From contig NZ_NMVP01000018.1 in NCBI RefSeq assembly GCF_002250705.1, forward strand, positions 1 to 35,292: a stretch of 35,292 nt of DNA, in the 5' to 3' direction. The DNA is from Enemella evansiae (lineage in GTDB: Bacteria > Actinomycetota > Actinomycetes > Propionibacteriales > Propionibacteriaceae). Shown piece after piece: positions 22,610 to 31,297 of this stretch (position 1 is its first letter; every line of letters begins with the position of its first letter). The position numbers and the translations under genes were made by a program. The notes below the pieces were generated by a model. That model was not told the origin of the DNA, did not search any database, and worked only from the letters and a program-made list of their open reading frames with translations.

Positions 22610-24139
22610 GGCCGTGCGGTCGGACCACCACTGCCTGAGCAGTTCGGTGGCCCGCTGCTCGCCGAGGGGGCCGTGTTCCATCCGCTGTTCGAGCAGGAAC
22701 TGGTAGGCCTTGCCGACCTCGGGGCCGGGTTTCAGGTCGAGCAGCGTCATGATCTGGTCGCCGTTCAGGTCGGGACGGATCGCCTCCAGCTCCTCCTGTT
22801 CGGCGAGTTCGCCGATCCGCCGCTCCAGATCGTCGTACGCCCGGCGCAGCCGGTTGGCCTTGCGCAGGTTGCGGGTGGTGCAGTCGGCCCGGGTCAGGAT
22901 GTGCAGTCGCTCCAGCTGATCCCCCGCATCGCGCACATAGCGGCGGACCGCCGAATCGGTCCAGCCCTTCTCCTCATCGAACAGCCCGTCACCGTACCCG
23001 TGGAACCGCAGGTGCAGTTCGACCAGCTTCGCCACCGCCTTGATCTGCTCGCTGGAGAAGCGCAGCGCCTGCATCCGCTTGCGAACCAGCTTCGAGCCGA
23101 CCACGTCGTGGTGGTGGAAGGTGACCTTGCCGCCGTCGGTGAACTTCCGCGTCGCCGGCTTGCCGATGTCGTGCAGCAGTGCCGCCAGTCGGCCGACCAG
23201 ATCGGGCTCGTGCCCGCGGGCCTGCTCCAGATCGATCGACTGCTGCAGCACCGTCAGCGAGTGCTCATAGACATCCTTGTGCCGATGATGCTCATCGACC
23301 TCCAACCGCAACCCGGGCAGCTCCGGCAGCACGTGGGCCGCCAGCCCGGACTCGACGAGCAGGTTCAGCCCGGCCCGCGGCTGGTCGGTGAGCAGCAGCT
23401 TGGTCAGCTCGTCGCGGACCCGCTCGGCCGAGACGATCTGGATCCGCTCGTTCATCGCCAGCATCGCCGCCAGCACATCGGGATCGGGGACGAAATAGCT
23501 GCCGTCGGGCCGCTGCAACTGGGACAGGAACCGGACCGCCCGCATCATCCGCAGCGGGTCGTCGGAGAACGACTGCTCCGCGGTCGCCGGCGTCCGCAGC
23601 ACCCCCGACGCCAGATCGGCCAACCCGCGGTAGGGATCGACGAACTGCCGTCCGGGCAGCGCGATCGCCATCGCATTGACGGTGAAGTCCCGGCGTACCA
23701 GGTCGCCGTCGATGGTGTCGCCGAAGACCACCTCGGGCTTGCGCGAATCGGCGCTGTAGCTGTCGGCGCGGAAGGTGGTGATCTCGATCAACCAGGGCTC
23801 GTGATCCGACCCCGCCGGCATTCTGGCCCCGATGGTGCCGAATTCCTTGCCGATGTCCCAGACCGCCGCACCCTTCACCCCGCGGGTGAACTCGCGCAGC
23901 AGCTTCTCGATCTCGGCCGGCCGGGCGGAGGTGGTGAAGTCCAGGTCGTTGCCGAGCCGGCCCATCAGCGCATCGCGGACCGAACCGCCGACCAGATAGA
24001 GCTCGTATCCGGCCGCGGTGAACAGCTCGCCGAGTCGGTCCGCCACGGGGGCGATCCGCAGCAGCTCGGCGAGCGCATTGCTCTGGGCGGCGGTCAGCGC
24101 CCCGGCGGGGCCGGTGGCGGGCGATTCGTTGTCAGGCAC
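22601..24139 (-). CDS. cca: CCA tRNA nucleotidyltransferase
   Basis: This 512-aa enzyme adds or repairs the 3' CCA end of tRNAs. The N-terminal nucleotidyltransferase head shows YLVGGSVRDALMGRLGNDLD (GG-x-VRD and DxD metal site) and RRDFTVNAMAIAL. The RNA-binding part has DPLRMMRAVRFLSQL, and a C-terminal HD domain is present (LAALLHDIGKPATRKF, FHHHDVVGSKL), as in actinobacterial members of ~480-510 aa. The start is GTG 24139, preceded by TAGAAT and no ribosome-binding site, pointing to a leaderless message. The tRNA-Ile in this window lacks an encoded CCA, so the enzyme is needed for it. The last residues (AIE-stop) come from a family B repeat. It diverges from the DUF6049-murJ operon. Confidence 0.95.
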   Translation of the reverse strand: MPDNESPATGPAGALTAAQSNALAELLRIAPVADRLGELFTAAGYELYLVGGSVRDALMGRLGNDLDFTTSARPAEIEKLLREFTRGVKGAAVWDIGKEFGTIGARMPAGSDHEPWLIEITTFRADSYSADSRKPEVVFGDTIDGDLVRRDFTVNAMAIALPGRQFVDPYRGLADLASGVLRTPATAEQSFSDDPLRMMRAVRFLSQLQRPDGSYFVPDPDVLAAMLAMNERIQIVSAERVRDELTKLLLTDQPRAGLNLLVESGLAAHVLPELPGLRLEVDEHHRHKDVYEHSLTVLQQSIDLEQARGHEPDLVGRLAALLHDIGKPATRKFTDGGKVTFHHHDVVGSKLVRKRMQALRFSSEQIKAVAKLVELHLRFHGYGDGLFDEEKGWTDSAVRRYVRDAGDQLERLHILTRADCTTRNLRKANRLRRAYDDLERRIGELAEQEELEAIRPDLNGDQIMTLLDLKPGPEVGKAYQFLLEQRMEHGPLGEQRATELLRQWWSDRTAIE

Positions 24140-24147
24140 GGGCTGAC

Positions 24148-24153
24148 ATTCTA
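24148..24153 (-). promoter_or_regulatory. -10 element of cca
   Basis: TAGAAT (minus strand) is close to the TATAAT consensus and lies 8 nt before the GTG start at 24139, with no ribosome-binding site between. A leaderless or near-leaderless start is likely. Confidence 0.55.
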
Positions 24154-24210
24154 GGCCAGGTACGCCCCAGCGCGCCCGCGTCAACTCCCGGAGACATGGT
24201 TTCTCCCCTC

Positions 24211-24216
24211 TACCAT
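24211..24216 (+). promoter_or_regulatory. -10 element, leaderless start of the DUF6049 gene
   Basis: TACCAT is followed by exactly 6 nt (GAACGG) and GTG at 24223. This decides between that GTG and the in-frame ATG at 24196, which would lie upstream of the promoter element. Confidence 0.55.
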
Positions 24217-24222
24217 GAACGG

Positions 24223-26424
24223 GTGAGCAGACCCGTGCGCCCCGACACCGACCCGCGCCGGGTGGGCTCGATCGGTGTGCGGATGCTGCTGGTACTGCTG
24301 CTGGCGCTCGCCGGCCTGATCCTGCCCGGTCCGGGGCAGGCGTACGCCCTGGAGGACGAGCAGCCCGTCGGGATCACGATCACCGGGATGGACCCGGCCC
24401 TGCCGGACCGCAACGCCACCATCACCCTGACCGGTACCGCCACCAACAACGCCGCCGAACCGCTGAGCGGGGTGCAGGCGATCTTCTGGCGGGACCAGTC
24501 GCCGATCACCGACAACGACGGTTTCACCTCCGCGCTGAACTCCGCGGCCACCCAGCCCTGGGGGTCCCGGGTGTTCGACAAGCCCGGTGCCTTCGTCGAT
24601 CTGACCAGCCAGCAGCGGCCGACGATCGCGCCCGGGGAGACGGTCCCGTTCAGCGTCCAGGCGAAGGTGGCCGACCTGGAACTGCCGCGGACCGCCGGGG
24701 ACTATCTGATCGGTGTGCACGTGCTCGGCCGCGTGGGCCGCAAGGGCAATGCCACCATCGGCCGGGCCCGGTTGTTCGTCCCGCTGCCGCGGACGGGCAG
24801 CAACGACACCCCGCCCACTCCGGTGCAGACCGTCACCGCGGTGGTGCTGTCCAGTCGGCCGAGCAAGGTCGGCCCCGGGCTGTTCACCGACGACCACCTG
24901 GCCGAGGAGCTCTCCGCCAACGGCCGGCTGACCCTGCTGCTGCGGGCCGCGAACCGACAGAACGTGTCCTATCTGATCGACCCGGCCCTGCTCGACGAAC
25001 TCAACGCGATGACCGCCCCCGAGGGTTACCAGGTCCAGCAACCCGACGGCCGCACGGTACCGGGACAGGGCAGCCAGCTGGCCCGCCGCTGGCTCGACGA
25101 GTACGCCCGGTTGAACACCCTGAACGGCTACCGGCTGCCGTTCGGTACGCCCGATCTGTCGGCGCTGGCGCACCAGCAGCTCGGCAACGTGGTGCAGCGC
25201 AGCGTGGCCGCCGGCGACCGGATCGGCCAGGTGAGGGATCTGCCGCTGATCGCCTGGGGTTCGAACGGTCAGGTCGCCCCGGACAGCATCGCGACCTGGG
25301 AGCAGACGAAGGCGACCGCGATCCTGGCCGCCGATGCGGTGACCAGCCAGGCGCTGCTCCGCCCGCTGGGCAGCACCCAGCTGATCAGCTACAACCCGCG
25401 GCTGTTCGACGGCGGGCCGGGCCCGGACCCGCGGACCACCCCGATCCATCTGCGTCAGCGGTTGCTGGCGGAGAGCTACCTCGATTCCCTCACCGGCCGC
25501 AGCACACCGGTGGTGCGGGTGATCACCACCGCCGATCAGGCCACCGCCGATCTGGCCGCCGACGCCCCCTGGGTGCAGCGGCAGCCGCTCGGCTCGCTGC
25601 TCTCCGGCCGGCCCGCGGAGTGGTCCAACCAGCTCGACTATCCGGCCGCCGCGGCCGAGGCGGAGTTGAACTCCCGGCAGGCCGCGCGGATCCGTGAACT
25701 GGGTGCCTCCTATGCGGCGTACGCGGATCTGGTCGTCGACCCGGAACCGGTCAACCAGCTCGCCGACGAGTCGGTGGCGCGGTCGGCGAGCAGCTGGTGG
25801 CGGCGCGATCCGGCCGGTTTCGACGCCTTCCTGGAACCGCAGACCGCGCAGGCCAAGGCGCTGGTCAGCGGCGGGACGGTCACCCTGGCGGTGCAGCGGT
25901 CGGTGATCATGTCGGGGCAGAGCGGTTCCTTCCCGGTCACCCTCACCAACTCGCTGAATGCGCCGGTCCGCGTCACCATCGACTGGGATTCCGACCAGCC
26001 GCAGCGCCTGGACATCCCGCCGCAGCAGAACATCGTGATCGAGGCCAAGGGCTCGGTGACGGTCAACGTGCAGCCCAAGGCGACCGCCAACGGCCCGGTC
26101 CGGGTGAGTGCCCAGCTGACCACCCCGAACGGCACCCCACTGGGTCGGCGTACCTCACTGATGGTGAACGCCACCAACTTCGGCTTCGTCGGTTGGATCA
26201 TCGTGGTCGCCTCCGGCATCGTGCTGCTCGGGGCGACGACGCTGCGGATCCGGCAGGTACGCCGGGAGCGGGCGGCGGATCAGCAGGAGTCGCGGCCGGG
26301 ACCGGAGGCGGCCGGTGCGGGAGATGAGCACCCGACCCCGCCGGTGGTGCAGATCGATCCGCTGCCCGAGCAGACCCCCGATGAGAACCATCCCGACGAG
26401 ACCGACCAGAAGGCCACTCGGTGA
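24223..26424 (+). CDS. DUF6049 family secreted/membrane-anchored protein
   Basis: This 733-aa exported protein starts with Arg-rich residues and a signal peptide/anchor (MLLVLLLALAGLILPGPGQA). It continues as a large extracytoplasmic region with beta-sandwich-like beginnings (VGITITGMDPALPDRNATIT), a middle alpha/beta region (TLLLRAANRQNVSYLIDPAL) and a late Ig-like segment (GSFPVTLTNSLNAPVRVTID). A transmembrane helix (FVGWIIVVASGIVLLGATTL) and a short acidic cytosolic tail close it. Proteins of this architecture sit directly before murJ in many actinobacteria and are named DUF6049; their function is unknown, but the conserved position suggests a partner in lipid II or wall biology. Its stop overlaps the murJ GTG by 3 bp. 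Confidence 0.86.
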   Translation: MSRPVRPDTDPRRVGSIGVRMLLVLLLALAGLILPGPGQAYALEDEQPVGITITGMDPALPDRNATITLTGTATNNAAEPLSGVQAIFWRDQSPITDNDGFTSALNSAATQPWGSRVFDKPGAFVDLTSQQRPTIAPGETVPFSVQAKVADLELPRTAGDYLIGVHVLGRVGRKGNATIGRARLFVPLPRTGSNDTPPTPVQTVTAVVLSSRPSKVGPGLFTDDHLAEELSANGRLTLLLRAANRQNVSYLIDPALLDELNAMTAPEGYQVQQPDGRTVPGQGSQLARRWLDEYARLNTLNGYRLPFGTPDLSALAHQQLGNVVQRSVAAGDRIGQVRDLPLIAWGSNGQVAPDSIATWEQTKATAILAADAVTSQALLRPLGSTQLISYNPRLFDGGPGPDPRTTPIHLRQRLLAESYLDSLTGRSTPVVRVITTADQATADLAADAPWVQRQPLGSLLSGRPAEWSNQLDYPAAAAEAELNSRQAARIRELGASYAAYADLVVDPEPVNQLADESVARSASSWWRRDPAGFDAFLEPQTAQAKALVSGGTVTLAVQRSVIMSGQSGSFPVTLTNSLNAPVRVTIDWDSDQPQRLDIPPQQNIVIEAKGSVTVNVQPKATANGPVRVSAQLTTPNGTPLGRRTSLMVNATNFGFVGWIIVVASGIVLLGATTLRIRQVRRERAADQQESRPGPEAAGAGDEHPTPPVVQIDPLPEQTPDENHPDETDQKATR

Positions 26425-29400
26425 ACCAGACCGCACAGAACGAACGCGCCTCGACCAGCCGGCTGCTGTCGGCCGGTGCGCTGATGGCCGGCGGCACGAT
26501 GGTGTCGCGGGTGCTCGGTTTCGTCCGGGTCGCGCTGCTGGCGTACGTGCTCGGCAACGGCACCCGGCAGGCGGACGCGTACGCCGTCGCCACCACGGTG
26601 CCGAATGCGCTCTACATCCTGTTCGCCGGTGGCGCGTTGAACACCGTGCTCGTGCCGCAGCTGGTCCGGGCGGTGAAGAACGACCCCGACAAGGGCGAGG
26701 CGTACACCAACCGGATCATGACCGCCTTCCTGCTGATCATCGGCGTGGTCGCGGTGCTGCTGACGATCGCCACCCCGGCGGTCACCTGGCTCTATTCGGA
26801 CGGTCAGTGGAAGCAGCCGGAGCTGGCCGACCACTACCGCGCGATGGTGCTGCTGGCCTACTTCTGCCTGCCGGAGATCTTCTTCTATGGCGTGTTCTAT
26901 CTGCTCGGGCAGGTGCTGAACGCCCGGGACAAGTTCGGCCCGATGATGTGGGCGCCGATCGCCAACAACGTGGTCCAGCTCGGCGTGCTCGGGGTCTTCC
27001 TGGCGGTCTGGGGCCAGACGAACGGCGCGGACCCGTTCAGCGGCCCGCAGATCTGGGTGCTCGGTGGCGGCCACCTGCTCGGCATCATCTTCCAGACCGC
27101 GGTGATGGTCTGGGCGCTGCGGAAGGTCGGGTACCGCTACCGGCCCCGGTTCGACCTCAAGGGCACCGGGCTCGGGCACACCTTCAGTCTGGCCAAATGG
27201 ACGCTGGGCTTCGTGCTGGTGAACCAGTTGGCGCTGGTCGTGGTCACCAAGCTCGCCACCTCGGCGACCGCCCAGGGCGACGGCGCCGGACTGACGGTCT
27301 ACAACAACGCCTACCTGATCTTCGTGCTGCCGCACTCCCTGATCACCATCTCGCTGGCCACCGCGATGCTGCCCTCGGCCTCCCGGCTGGCCGCCAACGG
27401 TGACCTCGAAGGGGTGGGCCGGGAGACGCTGCGCACCATCAATCTGACCACCACTCTGCTGCTGCCGGCGGCCGCCGCGTTCATCGCGCTGGCGGGGCCG
27501 CTGACCGGACTGATGTTCGGGCAGGGCCAGGGTGCCCAGGACGCCGGTTACGTCGCCTGGACGCTGATCGCGTTCGCCGTCGGACTGGTGCCGTTCACGG
27601 TGCAGTACATCTGCCTGCGCGCCTTCTATGCGCTCGAGGACACCCGCGCGACCTTCGTCCAGCAGTGCCTGATCGCCGGGTTGAACATCGGCTTCGCGCT
27701 GCTGCTGGTGGTCCCGGTGCACCGCCCGGAGTGGGTGGCGCCGGCGCTCGCGCTGTCCTATTCGCTGGCGTACCTGATCGGCGTCGGCGTCAGCTATCAA
27801 CGCCTGATGAAACGCCTGCCCGGGCTGTCCCCGGCGCCGGTGCTGCGGCATCTGCTGCGGGTCGGGCTGGCGGTCGCACCGGCCGCGGTGGCCGCGTGGT
27901 TCATCGCCCAGCGAATCACCGGTGGGATCGGCATGCAGGTGCTCGGCCTGTTGGTCGCCGGCCTGGTCGCGGTCGGGCTCTTCCTCGGCCTGGCGAAGCT
28001 GTTGAAGATCGGTGAGGTCACCTCGATGGTGTCGATGGTGCTGCGTCGCGGGCGTACGCCGCAGCCGGCCACCCCCGCCGCCGAGGACCCGAACACCACC
28101 CCCGCCGAGGTCGGCGCCGAGACCCCCGAGGACGACGCCACCGCCATCCGCGAGCTGGCCGATCCGGATGCGACCCGCATCCGTTCCCTGAGCGATGATT
28201 CCCCACGTTCCCTGAGCGAGGAGCGCAGCGAGTCCCCACGTTCCCTGAGCGAGGAGCGCAGCGACGAGTCGAAGGGTGGCTTCGACTCGCTGGCGCTCGC
28301 TCAGCCAGCGGACGGGGTCGCTCAGCCAACGGATGACGAACCGACCGAACCGGTGGAGAACACCGCGGAGGATGTGCACCCGATCCAGGTGCGTTCCGGG
28401 ATGGAGCTCGGCGGCCGCTACCGGCTCGAGGAGGTGCTGGTCCGGCGGGCGAACACCCAGACCTGGAAGGCCTTCGACGAGGTGCTGTCCCGGCCGGTGC
28501 TGATCCACCTGCTGCCGCCCGGTGGCGACAACGACGACCTGATGAACGCCGCCCGGAAGGCCGCGGTGGCGACCGACTCGCGGTTCCTGCGGGTGCTCGA
28601 CGCCGCCCCCGACCCGGCCCCCGGCACGGCGCAGCAGGACGACGACGGCACCCGGCTCGGCCCCTACATCGTCTGCGAGTATGCCGCCGGGCAGTCGCTG
28701 CAGACCCTGCTCGCCGCCGGCCCGCTGAGCGCGCTGGAGGCGGCCTGGCTGGTCCGCGAGGTGGCCGATGCGCTGTCCGGGATGCACGTCCAGGGCCTGT
28801 TCCACCAGCGGATCTCCCCGGACACGGTGATCATCACCGCCACCGGCAACATCAAGATCGTCGGCTTCCTGCTGGAGGCCGAGATGGTACCCAGCCATCA
28901 CGAGATCGCCGCCGGGGAGGACCCCGAGACCGTCGATGTGATGGATCTGGGCCGACTGCTCTACTGCACCCTGGTCTCCCGCTGGCCGGGTGGGCACGCC
29001 TATGGGATGCCGGAGGCGCCGATGGACGCCGAACGCCGGATCCTCACCCCGCGCCAGGTCCGGGCCGGTGTCTCCCCGGCACTCGACCGGATCTGCGACC
29101 AGATCCTCTCGGAGTCCCCCCGGCACCGCGAGGTGGCACTGCGTACCGCCAACGAGGTCGTCGTCGCGCTGACCCGGGTGCTCGGTACCGCCGATGCCGC
29201 GCACGATCTGGAGCGCCGGATGCGCTACCCGGTGCCGGTCGTCCAGGTCGACGGGGAGGAGCCCCCGCTGGCCTCGCCGGCCGCGCTGTCGCCGGGCTCG
29301 GCATTCGCGGAGCAGGACACCGCGGCGATCCGGACCAGCGATCCGGACGCGCCCACCGGGGCGTACCAGCCGATCAGCACCCAGCGGATCGCCGCGGTAC

Positions 29401-30086
29401 CGGCCACCCCGCGCACCCCCGATGACGCCGAACAGACCGTGGTCCGCGGTGTACCCGCGCACGGCGCCTCACCGGCACCGACCCGGCGCACCGAGAACCG
29501 GGCCTGGCTGGGCTGGTTGATCGGGCTGGTGCTGCTGGTGCTCGTCGGCAGCCTGATCGCGGTCGCGCTGCGGCAGAATCCGGCCGCCGGTCCGGGCGCG
29601 GCGCCGAGCCCGGTGCCGACACCCACCCAGTGGCAGATCGTCCGGGCCGCCGACTTCGACCCGCAGGGCGACGACCGGACCGAGAACCCCGGCCAGGTGC
29701 CGCAGGCCTATGACAACAACCCGGACACCGCCTGGCGCACGGTCAACTACCGCGAGGCCGAGATGAGCGACAAGGACGGTCTCGGCATCGTCTTCGACCT
29801 CGGCGAGGTACGCCCGATCGCGCGGGCCGAGCTGCAGCTGGTCGGCGCACCGACCGCGGTCGAGCTGCGGATCCCGGCGGCCAACCCGGAGACGGTGACC
29901 GCCGCACCGATGAACTCCGCGGCCCAGTGGCGTTCCCTGGCCCAGACCCGGGCCACCACCCCGCAGGTCACGCTGGCACCGGCGCAACCCGTCCGGTCCC
30001 GATTCGTGCTGGTCTATCTGACCGAACTGCCCGCCGACGGCAGCACCTACCGGGGTGGGATCGCGGAGGCACGCTTCGTCGGTTGA
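26421..30086 (+). CDS. murJ: MurJ lipid II flippase with pseudokinase and extracellular domain
   Basis: This 1,221-aa protein has an N-terminal MurJ/MviN flippase (residues ~10-530, about 14 membrane segments; LMAGGTMVSRVLGFVRVALL, NALYILFAGGALNTVLVPQL) that moves lipid II across the membrane for peptidoglycan synthesis. A protein kinase-like domain (~660-930, GGRYRLEEVLVRR) follows; catalytic motifs are degenerate (FHQRISPDTV for HRD, IKIVGFL for DFG), so it is a pseudokinase, like mycobacterial MviN, which binds FhaA when phosphorylated. Then comes a membrane helix (~1030-1050) and an F5/8 type C-like extracellular domain (DNNPDTAWRTVNYREAEMSD). Residues ~588-630 are coded by family A repeats (RSLSEERSDESK) inserted between flippase and pseudokinase. 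GTG 26421 overlaps the previous stop. Confidence 0.94.
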   Translation: MNQTAQNERASTSRLLSAGALMAGGTMVSRVLGFVRVALLAYVLGNGTRQADAYAVATTVPNALYILFAGGALNTVLVPQLVRAVKNDPDKGEAYTNRIMTAFLLIIGVVAVLLTIATPAVTWLYSDGQWKQPELADHYRAMVLLAYFCLPEIFFYGVFYLLGQVLNARDKFGPMMWAPIANNVVQLGVLGVFLAVWGQTNGADPFSGPQIWVLGGGHLLGIIFQTAVMVWALRKVGYRYRPRFDLKGTGLGHTFSLAKWTLGFVLVNQLALVVVTKLATSATAQGDGAGLTVYNNAYLIFVLPHSLITISLATAMLPSASRLAANGDLEGVGRETLRTINLTTTLLLPAAAAFIALAGPLTGLMFGQGQGAQDAGYVAWTLIAFAVGLVPFTVQYICLRAFYALEDTRATFVQQCLIAGLNIGFALLLVVPVHRPEWVAPALALSYSLAYLIGVGVSYQRLMKRLPGLSPAPVLRHLLRVGLAVAPAAVAAWFIAQRITGGIGMQVLGLLVAGLVAVGLFLGLAKLLKIGEVTSMVSMVLRRGRTPQPATPAAEDPNTTPAEVGAETPEDDATAIRELADPDATRIRSLSDDSPRSLSEERSESPRSLSEERSDESKGGFDSLALAQPADGVAQPTDDEPTEPVENTAEDVHPIQVRSGMELGGRYRLEEVLVRRANTQTWKAFDEVLSRPVLIHLLPPGGDNDDLMNAARKAAVATDSRFLRVLDAAPDPAPGTAQQDDDGTRLGPYIVCEYAAGQSLQTLLAAGPLSALEAAWLVREVADALSGMHVQGLFHQRISPDTVIITATGNIKIVGFLLEAEMVPSHHEIAAGEDPETVDVMDLGRLLYCTLVSRWPGGHAYGMPEAPMDAERRILTPRQVRAGVSPALDRICDQILSESPRHREVALRTANEVVVALTRVLGTADAAHDLERRMRYPVPVVQVDGEEPPLASPAALSPGSAFAEQDTAAIRTSDPDAPTGAYQPISTQRIAAVPATPRTPDDAEQTVVRGVPAHGASPAPTRRTENRAWLGWLIGLVLLVLVGSLIAVALRQNPAAGPGAAPSPVPTPTQWQIVRAADFDPQGDDRTENPGQVPQAYDNNPDTAWRTVNYREAEMSDKDGLGIVFDLGEVRPIARAELQLVGAPTAVELRIPAANPETVTAAPMNSAAQWRSLAQTRATTPQVTLAPAQPVRSRFVLVYLTELPADGSTYRGGIAEARFVG
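28183..28306 (+). repeat. family A repeats inserted in frame in murJ
   Basis: CGTTCCCTGAGCGA-type units begin near 28183, 28207 and 28240 (24 and 33 bp apart, both multiples of three). They end in GACGAGTCGAAG and are followed by an inverted partial copy (GTGGCTTCGACTCGC...CGCTCGCTCAGCC), giving the hairpin GAGTCGAAG/CTTCGACTC. The whole block is open in the murJ frame. Confidence 0.85.
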
Positions 30087-30167
30087 GGTGCAACAGCCCT
30101 CGGCGTGGCGTAACCTACGTCCGTTGCCGCCCGCCACTTGATCCAGTTCGATGAAGGACGCCCGCCC

Positions 30168-30746
30168 GTGACCGATGAGCGCACCGACCCGGAGCTGTTG
30201 CGCGCGCACGTGGATGGTGACCCGGACGCGTTCTCGATCCTGGTGGCCCGTCACCGGGATCGTCTCTGGGCGGTGGCGCTGCGCACCATGCGCAATCCGG
30301 AGGAGGCCGCCGACGCGCTGCAGGAGGCGTACATCTCCGCATTCCGGCGGGCGCACACCTTCCGCGGCGATGCGAAGGTGACCACCTGGCTGCATCGGGT
30401 GGTGGTGAACGCCTGCCTGGACCGGATCCGGCACAACAAGGTACGCCGGGCCGAGCCGCTGCCCGAGGATCCCGATCGGTCCGCCGAGCTCAGCGTCGCC
30501 GACGAGTCGGACCAGCTCGAGGTCAAGGAGCGCCGCGCCGACGTGGCGGCCGCGCTGAACCAGATCAACGCCGACCAGCGGGCCGCGCTGGTGCTGGTCG
30601 ACATGGAGGGCTATTCGGTCGAGGAGGCCGCGCAGATCCTCGGCTGTGCCGTCGGCACGATCAAATCCCGGTGTTCCCGGGGCCGTGCCAAACTGGTACC
30701 ACTGCTCGTCCACCTCCGCGAGAGCACCACCTCGACAAGTCGGTGA
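30168..30746 (+). CDS. sigM: ECF RNA polymerase sigma factor, SigM-type
   Basis: This 192-aa group 4 sigma factor has region 2 (DPDAFSILVARHRDRLWAVA, NPEEAADALQEAYISAFRRA, FRGDAKVTTWLHRVVVNACL) and region 4 (ALNQINADQRAALVLVDMEG, YSVEEAAQILGCAVGTIKSR). Its position right after murJ is that of SigM in mycobacteria and other actinobacteria, hence the name. In those organisms it controls surface or oxidative-stress functions; the trx genes that often follow are absent here. GTG 30168 with AAGGA 9 nt upstream is preferred to the earlier in-frame TTG. The last residues (STTSTSR) and the stop come from a family A-like repeat. The next gene is its likely anti-sigma factor. Confidence 0.9.
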   Translation: MTDERTDPELLRAHVDGDPDAFSILVARHRDRLWAVALRTMRNPEEAADALQEAYISAFRRAHTFRGDAKVTTWLHRVVVNACLDRIRHNKVRRAEPLPEDPDRSAELSVADESDQLEVKERRADVAAALNQINADQRAALVLVDMEGYSVEEAAQILGCAVGTIKSRCSRGRAKLVPLLVHLRESTTSTSR

Positions 30747-30757
30747 GCGAGGGAACC
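30731..30757 (+). repeat. family A-like repeat at the sigM stop codon
   Basis: CTCGACAAGTCGGTGAGCGA followed by GGGAACC resembles a diverged family A unit (TGAGCGAG...GAAC with a CTCGAC start). Its TGA is the sigM stop codon and its 5' part codes for the last residues. Confidence 0.5.
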
Positions 30758-30828
30758 GAGCCCGTCCCGGGCGTCGTCCAAGCCCCGTCGCCGGACCTGT
30801 CGACAGCCATGACTACGTGAGGAGCGCA

Positions 30829-31230
30829 GTGAACGACGAACCGACCGCCGCCCCTCGAGCCGCCACCGGGCACGTCTCGATCGAGGAGTTGTCCGATGCG
30901 GCCGAGCAGTTGCTCACCGCCGAGGATGCCGCCCGGGTGACCGACCATGTGCAGGCCTGCGCGCAGTGCGGTGAACTCGCCCGCGCGCTCGCCGATGCCT
31001 GCGACGCGCTGCGGTCCGAACCCGCGCCGCCGATGCCGGATGCCGTCTTCGACCGGTTGTCCGCGGTGGTCCGCGCCGAGTCCGAACGACGCAGCAGCGG
31101 TACCGCGCGGGCCGAGGAGGAGGCCGAGCGCGCCGCCCGCGCGAAGCGGACCGTCGGCACCTTCGGCGACCATCCCGATTTCGACCGCACCTGGGAGCCC
31201 GACCGGTCCCGGAGCGAGTCCCGGAACTGA
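30829..31230 (+). CDS. soluble zinc-binding anti-sigma factor
   Basis: This 133-aa protein has a ZAS-type anti-sigma motif H-x3-C-x2-C (H40, C44, C47 in VTDHVQACAQCGEL) after an N-terminal helix (HVSIEELSDAAEQLLTAEDA). It lacks any membrane segment; the C-terminal half is charged (EEEAERAARAKR). Zinc anti-sigma domains bind ECF sigma factors and often respond to redox state. Its position 82 bp after sigM makes SigM the likely target. Because it is soluble, it would sense a cytosolic rather than an envelope signal, if it senses one. GTG 30829 is preceded by GAGGAG at 30819-30824. A strong hairpin follows. Confidence 0.84.
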   Translation: MNDEPTAAPRAATGHVSIEELSDAAEQLLTAEDAARVTDHVQACAQCGELARALADACDALRSEPAPPMPDAVFDRLSAVVRAESERRSSGTARAEEEAERAARAKRTVGTFGDHPDFDRTWEPDRSRSESRN

Positions 31231-31232
31231 GC

Positions 31233-31283
31233 TCGACGCCGTGCTGGCCCCGGGGTGGCAGACTGGGGCCAGCACAGCGTCGA
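31233..31283 (+). terminator. terminator after the anti-sigma gene
   Basis: Arms of 19 bp (31233-31251 and 31265-31283) pair with one mismatch that could be G-U in RNA; the loop is 13 nt. It begins 3 bp after the anti-sigma stop and ends 14 bp before the next ATG, so it should separate the two genes or attenuate the second. Confidence 0.8.
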
Positions 31284-31297
31284 CCCCTGGGGGATCA

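Noticed and set aside
22673..24154. Plus-strand open frame opposite cca
   Set aside because: Shadow frame; cca carries all catalytic motifs on the other strand.
26280..29462. Very long open frame on the minus strand opposite murJ
   Set aside because: It is a high-GC shadow of murJ: composition is dominated by Gly, Arg, Asp, Gln and His with no recognisable domain, while the plus strand encodes an unmistakable MurJ.
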